The notes: generated by a model not told the origin, from the letters alone. DNA of 64,000 nt from Kistimonas asteriae (GCF_018263925.1 NZ_JAEVHF010000004.1:62001-126000), one strand, 5' to 3'. Counted from the first letter of the stretch, positions 1 to 8,872 are shown. A program made the numbers and translations.

Positions 1-457
1 TCCTGACTGCCTTTCCCTGAAACGTTGGTGTCGTGCCGCATCCCCGTTTTATCTTGAATGATGGTACAAATTTAGGTGCAGTAAATTCAAGTATATAACA
101 ATCCTCTTGGTAAAGGTTGGCTATTATGCGGGATTGTTCTTTTATTGAAGTCAGTGAAACGAGTCGTGCTGTGTTATACGCGTGTTTGAACAGAAATGAA
201 CAGGCTGTGTGTGTCGTTTATAACAGTATTGCAGGAAGATAAAACGAATGTGTTTAAAAGATGATCAGTTTGTCGGCAGGCTTGTGGTAACGGGGGGCAA
301 CGTTGAATTTCAAAAGTAAACAACAGGCTTATCCACAATTCCTGTGGATTATGGGGTAGGCGATATCGCACGTGATACCGGGTGAAATACCTATTGCCGG
401 CTATCTCTACCCAGTAATGTCCCTGTTTTTTCGTGTGTCTGAAGATGTTTGTTTTTT
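1..457. other. Non-coding left edge with paired DnaA boxes
   Basis: I see no convincing gene in this stretch; the short open frames have no ribosome binding site or recognisable product. It is somewhat AT-rich in its first half. The only structured element noticed is a pair of DnaA-box-like 9-mers at 329-351 (annotated separately). The sensor kinase gene ends at 458 on the minus strand, so part of this region is its 3' untranslated region. Confidence 0.5.
329..351. promoter_or_regulatory. Inverted pair of DnaA boxes
   Basis: TTATCCACA at 329-337 is an exact match to the high-affinity DnaA box. TGTGGATTA at 343-351 is the reverse complement of TAATCCACA, one mismatch from the same consensus. 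The two face each other 5 bases apart, giving an almost perfect palindrome. No dnaA, dnaN or gidA gene lies nearby, so this is not obviously oriC; it could be a DnaA-titration or DnaA-regulated promoter site. Seen: the motifs. Inferred: DnaA binding. Confidence 0.4.
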
Positions 458-1894
458 CTATTCCCCTGGCAATATGACGGTGACCTGAAGGCCTGGGTTA
501 AGGTTCTTCAGCAGAATAGTGCCACCATGGTTGTGGATAATAGTACGGGTGATCGCCAGACCAAGGCCTATGCCGCCCGTGTCGCGATTACGCGAGCTTT
601 CCAGGCGATAAAATGGTTCAAAGACCTTGTCCATCATCGCCTCTGGAATACCGGGGCCTTTGTCGCTGAAGGTTAGATGGATGCCTTGGCTGTCACGGTT
701 CAGGACGACCTCGGCCATCTCACCGTATTTGACGGCATTCTCGATCAGGTTACGGATCGCCCGCGTCAGGCTGACCGGGCGGCAGGGAAGCACCGCATCC
801 GGGCCTTCATGAAAGGTGACCGGCATCCCGAGTTCTTCGAGGTCATCACAGATGCTGGCCGTCAGGGCATTGATATCGACACGACGAGTGTCTTCCTGCT
901 TGGCGGCTTCTCTGGCAAACGAGAGTGTCGCTTCCGTCATGGCCTGCATCTCTTCCAGGGTGGCGAGCAGGCGCTCTTTCTCTGGAGAGTCTTCCAGCAA
1001 TTCTATCCGTAATCTTAATGTCGTGATGGGGGTTCTCAGGTCATGGGAAAGTGCTGCCAGCATACGGGTGCGATCGGCAACGAAACGCTGCAGGCGATCG
1101 TGCATGCGGTTAAAGGCCTGTATGGTCTGTCGGATATCCTTGGGGCCACGTTCTTTGATGGATGGCACGGTTTCGCCTAAGCCCAGGCGGTTGGCCGACT
1201 GCGTCAGTTCCCCCAGGGGGCGGGTGATACGCCTGACCATCAGAATAATCACCAGCATCAACATGAGGCCACTGAGTAGCAGAAACAGGCCGGTTTGCCG
1301 GGCGACCAACGGTGGAATCGATGGTGTTCTGGCCGAAAGGTTTAGCCATTGCCCATCATTGAGCTGGATGGAAAAGTTCACAAAAGGTACTGCGGGCTTG
1401 CCTGAGTGGGAATCAAACCGCCGGTGTGAGGGATTTCTGCACGTACGACTACTGCTCTTGGCCCATTCTTCCGACTTCCGTCGATGGCTGGGATGCATGC
1501 AGTGGGGTTTGCCATAGCGACTTAACCAGGCGCGTACCCGGCCACGGTAAGGTTCACCCAGTTCCCGGCTGAGTTTGGCAATGAAACGCTGGTCCAGTCG
1601 GGACTCGGCCTCTTCAGGGATATGACTGTTTCTGGCCAGCCAGAAGGTAGCGGGCGCGGTGCTGGCAGCCTCTACCATACGACTGTGGTAAATATCGGGT
1701 GTTTCGTCGAGTAAGCGGGTCAGGGTGATGGTGCGCTGGATCAATTGCAGTTCACTGGCATCATAGATCACGTTGCGATGTGCACTGGAAAGTATCCAGA
1801 GGCTGATCGCCTGGGCTGACAGCAGGGTGATAAGAACGACAATGACCATCTGTCCGGCCAGGCTGGATGGCCACAGTCGTTTAAAAAATGCCAT
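458..1894 (-). CDS. OmpR-partner sensor histidine kinase
   Basis: Inner-membrane two-component sensor of the EnvZ/RstB type, 478 residues. Order: N-terminal membrane segment (about 15-36), periplasmic sensor loop (about 37-198), second membrane segment (about 201-220), HAMP linker (about 221-275), HisKA with phospho-acceptor His284 in SHDLRTP, then an HATPase_c domain with N, G1 (DKGPGIP) and G2 (GIGLGLA) boxes. The ATG overlaps the stop codon of the upstream response regulator as TAATG, so the two are translationally coupled. Odd: loop residues about 130-170 are rich in His, Arg, Ser and Cys and look out of frame; the neighbouring frame reads as a more ordinary periplasmic sequence, so a pair of compensating frameshifts is possible. 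Function as a kinase is secure; the signal is unknown. Confidence 0.9.
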   Translation of the reverse strand: MAFFKRLWPSSLAGQMVIVVLITLLSAQAISLWILSSAHRNVIYDASELQLIQRTITLTRLLDETPDIYHSRMVEAASTAPATFWLARNSHIPEEAESRLDQRFIAKLSRELGEPYRGRVRAWLSRYGKPHCMHPSHRRKSEEWAKSSSRTCRNPSHRRFDSHSGKPAVPFVNFSIQLNDGQWLNLSARTPSIPPLVARQTGLFLLLSGLMLMLVIILMVRRITRPLGELTQSANRLGLGETVPSIKERGPKDIRQTIQAFNRMHDRLQRFVADRTRMLAALSHDLRTPITTLRLRIELLEDSPEKERLLATLEEMQAMTEATLSFAREAAKQEDTRRVDINALTASICDDLEELGMPVTFHEGPDAVLPCRPVSLTRAIRNLIENAVKYGEMAEVVLNRDSQGIHLTFSDKGPGIPEAMMDKVFEPFYRLESSRNRDTGGIGLGLAITRTIIHNHGGTILLKNLNPGLQVTVILPGE

Positions 1895-2640
1895 TACTGT
1901 GCAATGACCTCGGGCGTGAACATATAGCCGCCGCCCCAGACGGTCTTGATGAGTGCCGGGTTGCGGGGATCTTCCTCAATTTTCTTTCTCAATCGGCTGA
2001 CCTGGTTATCGATGCTGCGGTCAAAGGGCATGGCCTCACGTCCCTTGGTGAGATCCAGCAGCTGGTCCCGACTCAGCACCCGGCGAGGATGGTGAAGAAA
2101 AGTGGTCAACAGCCGATGCTCAGCCGTGCTTAGCGGTAATACGACGCCTTCCCGGTTTTCCAGCTGACGCTGGTGGACATCCAGCACCCAGCGATCAAAC
2201 AGGATCCGGTGACTGTCGGTTTCCTGCTGGGGTTCAGCGGGCATGCGCTGTGCGCGCCGCAGTACCGCCTTGATGCGGGCCAGCAGTTCCCGGGGGCTGA
2301 AAGGTTTGGTGACATAGTCATCGGCGCCCATTTCCAGTCCGACGATTCGATCTGTCTCTTCACCCATGGCGGTCAGCATGATGATCGGTGGTCCATCCTG
2401 CTCCCGAACATGTCGGCATAGGCTCAGGCCATCTTCCTCAGGCATCATCAGATCCAGCACGATAAGATCGATACCGCCTGCCTTGAGCTTGAGAATGCGG
2501 CGCATGGCCTGCCCACCGTCAGCCAGGCTGGCACGATAACCGTGTTGCTGCAGGTAGCGGCCCAGGAGATCGCGAATCTCGTGATGATCGTCAACGACCA
2601 GGATGTGGCCTGAGGTGTCTGTGCGTCCCGGATGATCCAT
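1894..2640 (-). CDS. OmpR/PhoB-family response regulator
   Basis: DNA-binding response regulator paired with the downstream kinase. The receiver domain (about 12-125) has the acidic pair DD at 17-18, phospho-acceptor Asp63 in VLDLMMP and the Lys of TKPFSP; the C-terminal half is a winged-helix Trans_reg_C domain ending in the usual KTVWGGGYMF region. I chose the ATG at 2640 (248 aa), which puts the receiver domain at the normal distance from the N-terminus; an in-frame TTG at 2709 would add 23 residues of low quality. Direct repeats upstream at 2710-2726 may be its own binding site. It likely controls the divergent gene at 2890 as well as itself, by inference from position. Confidence 0.92.
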   Translation of the reverse strand: MDHPGRTDTSGHILVVDDHHEIRDLLGRYLQQHGYRASLADGGQAMRRILKLKAGGIDLIVLDLMMPEEDGLSLCRHVREQDGPPIIMLTAMGEETDRIVGLEMGADDYVTKPFSPRELLARIKAVLRRAQRMPAEPQQETDSHRILFDRWVLDVHQRQLENREGVVLPLSTAEHRLLTTFLHHPRRVLSRDQLLDLTKGREAMPFDRSIDNQVSRLRKKIEEDPRNPALIKTVWGGGYMFTPEVIAQ

Positions 2641-2709
2641 GGTATTGGTCTTCTGTCTTACGTAACTGTGCCCATTATATTCCGTAGGGGGAGGCGTAAG
2701 CTGTATCAA

Positions 2710-2726
2710 AATGTCGCAGAATGTCG
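2710..2726. promoter_or_regulatory. Direct repeat, candidate response-regulator box
   Basis: AATGTCG occurs at 2710-2716 and again at 2720-2726, a 10-base period. OmpR/PhoB-type regulators bind head-to-tail half-sites spaced 10-11 bases, and this pair lies between the regulator gene and the divergent periplasmic-protein gene. Binding is inferred. Confidence 0.35.
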
Positions 2727-2889
2727 TTTAAAAACCGGTTTGTCACACTTTCAAGACAATAAAGTCAGTGGCTGGGACAAATCGGTTACATCGTAGCGTT
2801 TTAATGGTGCTGTCGAAGATTGGTGAGTCCGGCAATACATCAATGTGGTTGCCAAACTATCAAGCAAACAGCATGAGAAGGTGATACGT

Positions 2890-3342
2890 ATGAAGAAGCA
2901 AACCATAGCACTGGCCCTGGCGGCAATCATGGCTTCAGGTTCTGCCATGGCCTGGCAGGGTGGGAATGATGGCAATCATTGTGGTAGTCGCGGCTATCAC
3001 AAGGGCATGTCCGACCATCACGGTAAAGCCATGATGGAGCGTGAATATACAGCCGATGAAATCCGTACCCTGATGGAGGCAAGGCTGCTACAGCGCGGTA
3101 ATGACAACGTTGAAGTCGGCAAGGTGACAGCGACGGATGAAGGGTACACGGTTACCATCGTGACCAAGAACAAGAAGGACCTGGTCAGGGAACTGGAGCT
3201 GGGTAAAAACGGGATTCCCCTGAAAAAGCTGAAGATGTGGGAAGAGCGGCAGGCGCGTAAGCAGGCCGATGGTAAGCCACTGGCAGCCTCTTATCTTTAT
3301 CAGATGATTCCGCCAACAGTTGCTGAAAAACTGCAGTCATAA
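2890..3342 (+). CDS. Small secreted hypothetical protein
   Basis: Predicted 150-residue periplasmic protein. The ATG at 2890 follows a GAGAAGG ribosome binding site and starts a clear signal peptide (KK, hydrophobic core, AMA cleavage near residue 21). The mature protein has a His/Gly-rich stretch (about 25-50, possible metal binding), then a conserved-looking domain (about 55-115) with YTADEIRTLMEARLL and an alternating beta segment ending in LVRELELGKNGIP, similar to unnamed proteins I recall from marine gammaproteobacteria. It is divergent from the two-component pair and may be its target, as periplasmic small proteins often are. Function unknown. Confidence 0.75.
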   Translation: MKKQTIALALAAIMASGSAMAWQGGNDGNHCGSRGYHKGMSDHHGKAMMEREYTADEIRTLMEARLLQRGNDNVEVGKVTATDEGYTVTIVTKNKKDLVRELELGKNGIPLKKLKMWEERQARKQADGKPLAASYLYQMIPPTVAEKLQS

Positions 3343-3381
3343 GTGTGCTGTAGTAACAGGCACATGATTGGGGTTTTTTGG

Positions 3382-3414
3382 CGTACTGGGCGAGAACGTG
3401 TCTCGCCCAGTACG
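3382..3414. terminator. Hairpin between convergent genes
   Basis: A perfect 14-bp stem, CGTACTGGGCGAGA (3382-3395) with its complement at 3401-3414, and a 5-base loop, lies between the convergent gene at 2890 and thiH. There is no T-run after the stem on either strand (a T-run precedes it on the plus strand), so it is a stable 3'-end hairpin rather than a textbook intrinsic terminator. A 10-base palindrome GTCAATTGAC follows at 3415-3424. Confidence 0.55.
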
Positions 3415-3428
3415 GTCAATTGACTGCA

Positions 3429-4541
3429 TCAATGCGTGCGTAATTCGTGATCTTTCCAAACCACTTCGAGATTGCTCGCTTTAATCATGGCCGCGACTTC
3501 TGACGCAGACCGATTGTCGTCAATCGCAAACTGCTCCAGGGCTTTCTGCTCCGGGTCAGCATAGCCACCAGGCTGTGTAGAGGACGCTGCACTCATGGTC
3601 GTAATGCCGAGATTCACCACATGGTTCCTGAATACCTGTGATTCCCGGGTTGAAAGTGACAGTTCAACCTCGGGTGCGAAAAGGCGCCAGGCACAGATCA
3701 ATTGCACCAGTTGCCGTTCATTCATCAGGGAGCGGGGTTGCTCTTCGCCTTCGCAGGGGCGCAGGCGGGGAAATGAGATGGAGTACCGTGTCTGCCAGTA
3801 GTGTCGCTGCAGGTAATCCAGGTGTGCGGCTGTGAAGAAAACATCGGTACGCCAGTTTTCCAGGCCAATGAGTGAGCCGATACCAATCTTTTTGATGCCC
3901 GCTTTACCGAGGCGGTCTGCGGTTTCCAGGCGGTAAAAGAAATCCTGTTTGTTACCACGAAGATGGTATTGGGCGTAGGCACTCTGGTGGTAGGTTTCCT
4001 GGTAGATCATTACCGCGTCCATGCCAAGACTGATAAGCTCTTCGTACTCGTGCTGATCCAGCGGCTGCACTTCCATGCTGATATGGGCGAAATAGTCTTT
4101 CAGTAAGGGGAGAGCTTCGCGGAAATAGGGCATCCCGACCGTTCCCGGCGCTTCGCCGGTCAGTAACAGAATATGCTCGAAGCCCATCTTGCGGATCGCC
4201 AGGGCTTCCCGGTGCAGCTGTTCCTGTGACAGCGTGATTCGACGGATAGGGTTATCCAGACTGAATCCACAATACGTGCAAATATTGTGACATTTGTTGG
4301 AGAGGTAAAGCGGGATATAAAGTTGGATGGTCTTGCCAAAACGCTGACGGGTCAACCGATAGCTTTCCTGGGCCATTTCCTCCAGAAAGGGTTCCGCTGC
4401 CGGTGAAATCAGCGCCATAAAATCTTGCAGATTTCGCTTCCTGGTCCGCAGCGCCCGCTGAACATCCAACGATGTTTTCTGGTATATCTGCAGCTTCAGG
4501 TCTTCCCAGTCAAGCTGCCGAAAAACATCACTAAAGCTCAT
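3429..4541 (-). CDS. thiH: 2-iminoacetate synthase ThiH
   Basis: Radical-SAM tyrosine lyase that cleaves tyrosine to dehydroglycine (2-iminoacetate) and p-cresol, supplying the C-N unit of the thiazole ring of thiamine. 370 residues, the normal length. The [4Fe-4S] binding motif is CHNICTYC (Cys84, Cys88, Cys91) in the typical context [10 protein letters not shown]; a BATS-type C-terminal region follows. Its ATG overlaps the thiG stop codon (ATGA, 4538-4541), so it is translated together with thiG, its physical partner. Using ThiH rather than the oxygen-dependent ThiO is typical of enterobacteria and many marine gammaproteobacteria. Confidence 0.96.
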   Translation of the reverse strand: MSFSDVFRQLDWEDLKLQIYQKTSLDVQRALRTRKRNLQDFMALISPAAEPFLEEMAQESYRLTRQRFGKTIQLYIPLYLSNKCHNICTYCGFSLDNPIRRITLSQEQLHREALAIRKMGFEHILLLTGEAPGTVGMPYFREALPLLKDYFAHISMEVQPLDQHEYEELISLGMDAVMIYQETYHQSAYAQYHLRGNKQDFFYRLETADRLGKAGIKKIGIGSLIGLENWRTDVFFTAAHLDYLQRHYWQTRYSISFPRLRPCEGEEQPRSLMNERQLVQLICAWRLFAPEVELSLSTRESQVFRNHVVNLGITTMSAASSTQPGGYADPEQKALEQFAIDDNRSASEVAAMIKASNLEVVWKDHELRTH

Positions 4542-5305
4542 AGATCCAGGAATCCTGTCAGTGGGCTGGTGGCAGCGGCCTCCAGGCGGCGACCGCCCAA
4601 ACCGCTTTCGTATGCCTGGCGTCCGGCTTCCACGGCCTTGCGGAAGGCATCCGCCATGCTGATTGGATCACCGGCTACGGCGATGGCGCTGTTAACCAGT
4701 ACGGCGTCGGCGCCTATCTCCATGGCCAGTGCAGCATCGGACGGACTGCCGATACCCGCATCCACAATCACTGGCACACTGCTTTGCTCAATGATGATTT
4801 CGAGGAAATCCTGGGTGCGGATGCCCAGGTTGCTGCCAATCGGGGCTGCCAGGGGCATGACCGTAGCGCAGCCGACATCTTCCAGCCGCTTGCAGATGAC
4901 CGGATCGGCATGCACGTAAGGGAAGACAATAAAGCCCAGTTTGACCAATGCTTCCGCAGCTCTCAGGGTTTCCACCGGGTCTGGCATCAGGTAACGGGGG
5001 TCGGGGTGAATTTCCAGTTTGAGCAGTGGTGTCTGCAGGGCTTCACGGGCCAGTTTGGCCGCAAAGACCGCTTCTTCTGCGGTGCGTGCGCCAGAGGTGT
5101 TGGGCAGTAGTCGGACATCGCAGGCCTGCTGCAGTGGGCCCAGGATATCATCCTCCTGCTGCTGCAGATCAACCCGTTTCATGGCGACGGTGACCAGCTC
5201 GGTGCCGGAGGCTTTGACAGCATCGACCATGGTCGTTCGATCGTTGAATTTTCCGGTGCCCAGTAGCAGGCGTGAGGTAAAAGTATGATCCGCAATGGTC
5301 AGCAT
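4538..5305 (-). CDS. thiG: Thiazole synthase ThiG
   Basis: TIM-barrel enzyme, 255 residues, that condenses 1-deoxy-D-xylulose 5-phosphate, ThiS thiocarboxylate and dehydroglycine into the thiazole phosphate of thiamine. Family segments are clear: LLLGTGKF near the N-terminus, [73 protein letters not shown]. Middle gene of a thiS-thiG-thiH operon on the minus strand; it starts 59 bases after thiS and overlaps thiH by 4 bases. Confidence 0.97.
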   Translation of the reverse strand: MLTIADHTFTSRLLLGTGKFNDRTTMVDAVKASGTELVTVAMKRVDLQQQEDDILGPLQQACDVRLLPNTSGARTAEEAVFAAKLAREALQTPLLKLEIHPDPRYLMPDPVETLRAAEALVKLGFIVFPYVHADPVICKRLEDVGCATVMPLAAPIGSNLGIRTQDFLEIIIEQSSVPVIVDAGIGSPSDAALAMEIGADAVLVNSAIAVAGDPISMADAFRKAVEAGRQAYESGLGGRRLEAAATSPLTGFLDL

Positions 5306-5364
5306 GGATGGTCTACTTGATGTTATAGAAAGGTGGAAGCGTTCGGTGTATCGGCGAAGTTCGA

Positions 5365-5565
5365 TCAGCCGCCGGCCGTTGCCTTGATCACGATGACCCT
5401 GTCACCGTCACACAGGTTCTGACCGTCCCACAGGCTGCGGCTGACAATGTCTTCGTTGACCGCCACGGCAATACCGTTGTCTTCTATGGCGAGATCAGCA
5501 AGAAGCTGGCCCAGGCTGAGCCTGCCTTCGCTGCGATAGGGTTGGTTATTGACCGTAATATTCAT
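5365..5565 (-). CDS. thiS: Sulfur-carrier protein ThiS
   Basis: Ubiquitin-fold sulfur carrier, 66 residues from the ATG at 5565, starting [10 protein letters not shown] and ending in the obligatory Gly-Gly that is adenylated by ThiF and thiocarboxylated before handing sulfur to ThiG. First gene of thiSGH. No thiF, thiC, thiE or thiD lies in the window, so activation must come from an E1-like protein encoded elsewhere. No TPP riboswitch (THI-box) could be made out in the 81 bases between the upstream amidohydrolase gene and this start. Confidence 0.95.
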   Translation of the reverse strand: MNITVNNQPYRSEGRLSLGQLLADLAIEDNGIAVAVNEDIVSRSLWDGQNLCDGDRVIVIKATAGG

Positions 5566-5575
5566 GGTTGTTCCG

Positions 5576-5594
5576 GCGGGGTAAATAACCCCGC
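5576..5594. promoter_or_regulatory. Hairpin just upstream of thiS start
   Basis: GCGGGG (5576-5581) pairs with CCCCGC (5589-5594) around a 7-base loop, 10 bases upstream of the thiS ATG on the transcribed strand. It could protect the 5' end or modulate thiS translation. No U-tract follows, so it is not an intrinsic terminator. Confidence 0.3.
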
Positions 5595-5646
5595 ATTGTA
5601 TGATCTGCACCGGTAGAATTAAACCGCTGTTCTGAAGGGGCTTTGC

Positions 5647-6657
5647 TCATCGGTTGCGCGGCAGCAGGTCGAGGAAGTTCTCCCTGGCGACTTTTCGTGC
5701 CACCGGCTCCGGCAGGGCATCCAGGAATGGCTGGAAGTCGTCCATGGTTTTTGGAAGGCTGTCAAAGCGGCCCACCAGGTCAGATCCCAGCATGAAACGA
5801 TCAGGGTAGTGTTTGACCATCTTCACCCAGACCGGGTCTGGCGTGCCCTCTTTTTTATAGATCAATTCTTCAGCCGTCCAGGAAAGCAGGATGTAGAGAT
5901 TGTTGTGATCTTTTAGCAGCTGTTTGACCAGTGGAGGAAGAAAGTCCATGTCATTACGGCGTATGGTGGTTGAACTGGTGCCAGCATGAGCCCAGATGAA
6001 TGTTGTGTTGGGGTTCTGGGTCAGTGCTTCTTTCAGTTCTTTCAGGTAGAGCGGCCGGTCCTCTCGGGCGGAGGTGATATTGGCATGCAGTAATACTGGC
6101 AGGTGATGCTTGGCTGCCAGCCGGTAGACCCGGTGCATGGCTTGGTGGTTGGCGCGTGGTTTTTCGCCTTCTGTCAGGGCGGTCAGATCATCATGGCGGG
6201 TGAGCACTTCACCGATCCCCTGCCAAAAGCCGGGACGCCATTGCAGCATGCGATCGATATGATCCACCGCGTTCAGGTCGGTGGGGTTAAAGCCGCTGAG
6301 GAAGGGGTGGAACCGTTTCTGCTGTTCTTTGGGGAGCCCTTCAATGGCGCGTGCCACCAGTTCATCGGTCGCGGCATACCAGTACACCGGGCCGTCATCC
6401 CCCTGGTAATAGCGTGGGCGTTCCGGCGCGGTCTCTTTCCACTTCTTGGTGACAGCCATGCCGGTCAACATGGTGTCGGTGACATCAGCCTGGTCCATGG
6501 CGTTTAACAGTTTTTCCATGCCGTCACTTTCCTGCATGAAATTGACGTAGTGCATTTCGGCATCGGCCAGAGGGTAAGGGGAGTCTTCTTCCGCCAGACT
6601 GGCTGCTGGAACGCTGAGCAATAGTGCCAGAAGGGGAGCGGCGAGTGATCTATTCAT
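5647..6657 (-). CDS. Exported amidohydrolase-2 family protein
   Basis: Predicted secreted metal-dependent hydrolase of the Amidohydro_2 (TIM-barrel) family, 336 residues from the ATG at 6657, which begins a signal peptide (MNRSLAAPLLALLLS, cleavage near ASLA). Barrel landmarks: DAEMHYVNF after the signal (ExH in place of the usual HxH), LLHANITS, FIWAHAGTS and RFMLGSDLVGRFD, the last holding the typical late-strand Asp. Substrate unknown. It lies 81 bases upstream of thiS on the same strand and could be co-transcribed, but a thiamine role is not supported. The in-frame start 63 bases earlier would spoil the signal peptide. Confidence 0.8.
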   Translation of the reverse strand: MNRSLAAPLLALLLSVPAASLAEEDSPYPLADAEMHYVNFMQESDGMEKLLNAMDQADVTDTMLTGMAVTKKWKETAPERPRYYQGDDGPVYWYAATDELVARAIEGLPKEQQKRFHPFLSGFNPTDLNAVDHIDRMLQWRPGFWQGIGEVLTRHDDLTALTEGEKPRANHQAMHRVYRLAAKHHLPVLLHANITSAREDRPLYLKELKEALTQNPNTTFIWAHAGTSSTTIRRNDMDFLPPLVKQLLKDHNNLYILLSWTAEELIYKKEGTPDPVWVKMVKHYPDRFMLGSDLVGRFDSLPKTMDDFQPFLDALPEPVARKVARENFLDLLPRNR

Positions 6658-6866
6658 TAGCACGGTTTCATGGGCGATTTCTGCAGAGAATAGCGGCAAA
6701 TAGCTCAGCCTGAAGGGCATGTCCGGAAAAATCCTTAGCTAGCCGCTAATGTTCCTGTTATTCGAATGTCGACAATGACTGCTGAATTCTATGTTCTTCC
6801 CGATAACAGGTTCAATGAGACGACTAAATATTGCGTCTTTCTGACAGGTCTAAGGGGCTGGGTATT

Positions 6867-7637
6867 ATGAAAACGGTCAGAGTCCGGGAGCAGTGGGGCA
6901 CTGGAAAGGCTGCCATAAACAGTTGGTTAACGCTGCCATCCGCATTGACGACAGAAATGGTCGCGCAACAGGGGTTTGATGCACTGACCATTGATATGCA
7001 ACACGGCGCCATTGGTTACGAAACCGCGTTGTCGATGCTGCAGGCCATTGCGACTACGTCTGCCACGCCTCTGGTGCGAATCCCCTGGCTGGCGCCGGAC
7101 ATGGCGATGAAAATGCTGGATGCCGGTGCCTGGGGCATTATCTGCCCGATGATCAATACGCCGGAAGAGGTAGAGGCGTTGGTGCGTTACTGTCATTACC
7201 CGCCAGCCGGTGAGCGGAGTTTCGGGCCACTGCGGGCAGAAACCTGTTATGGGGCGGATTATCTGGCACTGGCCAATGACTACGTCCTTCCCATTGCAAT
7301 GATTGAGACCCGTGAAGCACTGGCTAATCTTGATCGTATTCTGCAGGTGCCGGGCCTGGGTGGGATTTATATCGGTCCCTATGATCTCTCGTATGCGCTG
7401 GGGTGCCAGCCAGCGCCAGATTGTTATGAACAGCCGGTGCTGGATGCCATTGACCATATTCTGGCAAGGGCGCAACACTATGGCGTCCCGGCTGGGATGC
7501 ATTGCCTTTCAGCGGATTATGCCGTGGCAATGGCGCAGAAGGGGTTCCAGCTGGTGACCGCCGGCAGCGATAGCGGCTGGTTGCAGCAAGGGGCAAAAAC
7601 CGCGCAATGCGTATTGCGTCAGGCGAGACTAGGCTGA
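6867..7637 (+). CDS. HpcH/HpaI-family aldolase
   Basis: Class II pyruvate aldolase of the HpcH/HpaI family, 256 residues from the ATG at 6867 (an upstream TTG at 6831 would add an unlikely tail). Such enzymes cleave 2-keto-3-deoxy acids (for example 4-hydroxy-2-oxoheptanedioate or 2-keto-3-deoxy-L-rhamnonate) to pyruvate and an aldehyde with a divalent metal. Seen: DALTIDMQHG, PLVRIPW, GAWGIICPMINTPEEVEALV, the family loop RSFGPLRA, metal ligands Glu in AMIETREAL and Asp in GIYIGPYDLS. No aromatic or sugar-acid pathway genes flank it, so the substrate is open. Divergent from the amidohydrolase. Confidence 0.88.
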   Translation: MKTVRVREQWGTGKAAINSWLTLPSALTTEMVAQQGFDALTIDMQHGAIGYETALSMLQAIATTSATPLVRIPWLAPDMAMKMLDAGAWGIICPMINTPEEVEALVRYCHYPPAGERSFGPLRAETCYGADYLALANDYVLPIAMIETREALANLDRILQVPGLGGIYIGPYDLSYALGCQPAPDCYEQPVLDAIDHILARAQHYGVPAGMHCLSADYAVAMAQKGFQLVTAGSDSGWLQQGAKTAQCVLRQARLG

Positions 7638-7832
7638 CGCTATTTCACAATAGCTTCTTCTATATAAGTCGCGTTATTATGCGTTCGAGACATAACAATG
7701 AGCGCCGAGCTGTTCTGCCTAAATGCCTGAAACAGGTACAGGGTGTTATAGCCGTGGCTGTCAGCTGTTGTTGACCTGCCGCCAGGGCCAGAGAAGAAAT
7801 TCTTTGACCTCCCAATCTTGGAAAGGTGTCCC

Positions 7833-8813
7833 ATGACCGTATTGCAAGACCGTCAGGGACGGACATTTCCCTATTTGCGCCTGTCAGTCACTGACTTGTG
7901 CAACTTTCGTTGTAATTACTGCCTGCCGGATGGCTGTCAGGATCACCATCATGGTGATGCATTGTCGCTGCCCGAAATTCGTCGGCTGGTGACGGCATTT
8001 GCGCACTTAGGTTCTGAGAAAATCCGCCTGACCGGAGGAGAGCCTTCACTGCGGCGTGATTTCACCGACATTATCCATACCATCAAGTCTGTCCCAAGTA
8101 TACGAAAAGTAGCCGTTACCACCAATGGTTACAAGTTGCCTCAGCGTATAGAGGGCTGGCTGGATGCGGGGTTGGATGCCCTGAATCTCAGTATCGACAG
8201 TCTCGATCCACGTACCTTTCAATCGATCACCGGACATGACCGGCTTCAGGAGATCCTGACCGGTATGCAGAAGGCGTTTGATCGCGGCCTGTCGGGTGTG
8301 AAGGTCAATGCGGTATTGATGCGTGGTTTGAACGACGGTGACCTTGATCGCTATCTCGACTGGGTCAAGGCGCAGCCCGTCAGTGTGCGTTTTATCGAGT
8401 TGATGGAAACGGGTGATCACCGCGCGTTTTTCCAGCAACACCATGTGTCCGGGCATGTGATTCGTGAGCAGCTGGAAGCGAGAGGCTGGACAGAAGTCAC
8501 TCGTCTGGCCGATGCAGGGCCAGCACGGGAGTTCTGTCATCCGGATTACCAGGGGCGAATAGGGCTGATCATGCCTTATTCACCGGACTTTTGTCGTCAA
8601 TGTAACCGGTTGCGTGTCAGTGCCACTGGTCAGCTGCAACTCTGTCTCTTTGCCGATGGGGGGTACGACCTGCGTCCGTTACTGCAATCGGATGACGATA
8701 TGGGGGCACTGATAGCGGATATTCGCAAGCAGTTGAACTTCAAGCAGGAAGGGCATTTTCTGGATCAGGGGTATACCGGTACCACCCGACAGCTTGCCCA
8801 GATTGGTGGTTGA
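7833..8813 (+). CDS. moaA: GTP 3',8-cyclase MoaA
   Basis: Radical-SAM enzyme of the first step of molybdenum cofactor synthesis (GTP to 3',8-cyclo-7,8-dihydro-GTP). 326 residues from the ATG at 7833, which has an AAAGGTG ribosome binding site 5 bases away. N-terminal cluster Cys23-x3-Cys27-x2-Cys30, KIRLTGGEPSLRRDF, and the second cluster CRQCNRLRVS plus a later Cys in QLCLF. The protein ends in the Gly-Gly tail needed for activity. No other moa/moe gene is adjacent. The 195-base region upstream was examined for a Moco riboswitch but no consensus could be assigned. Confidence 0.96.
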   Translation: MTVLQDRQGRTFPYLRLSVTDLCNFRCNYCLPDGCQDHHHGDALSLPEIRRLVTAFAHLGSEKIRLTGGEPSLRRDFTDIIHTIKSVPSIRKVAVTTNGYKLPQRIEGWLDAGLDALNLSIDSLDPRTFQSITGHDRLQEILTGMQKAFDRGLSGVKVNAVLMRGLNDGDLDRYLDWVKAQPVSVRFIELMETGDHRAFFQQHHVSGHVIREQLEARGWTEVTRLADAGPAREFCHPDYQGRIGLIMPYSPDFCRQCNRLRVSATGQLQLCLFADGGYDLRPLLQSDDDMGALIADIRKQLNFKQEGHFLDQGYTGTTRQLAQIGG

Positions 8814-8827
8814 GCTTCCGAACATAT

Positions 8828-8864
8828 TTGGCTGCCAGCCTGGATGATTGATGCTGGCAGCCAA
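8828..8864. terminator. Hairpin between convergent moaA and VOC gene
   Basis: A perfect 12-bp stem, TTGGCTGCCAGC (8828-8839) with its complement at 8853-8864, loop 13 bases, sits in the short gap between two convergent genes. No T-run on either side, so probably a 3'-end stabiliser or Rho-assisted terminator serving both. Confidence 0.5.
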
Positions 8865-8872
8865 TGCCTGCT

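Noticed and set aside
174..371. 65-codon minus-strand frame over the DnaA-box pair.
   Set aside because: No ribosome binding site, no family resemblance, and Cys/His-rich composition typical of chance.
5566..5646. TPP riboswitch upstream of thiS.
   Set aside because: Only 81 bases, no CTGAGA or ACCTGATC-type core, just one small hairpin.
7638..7832. Possible molybdenum-cofactor riboswitch upstream of moaA.
   Set aside because: The region is long enough and has some GACCT/GGAAAGG bits, but I could not build the Moco RNA core; GGAAAGG is simply the ribosome binding site.
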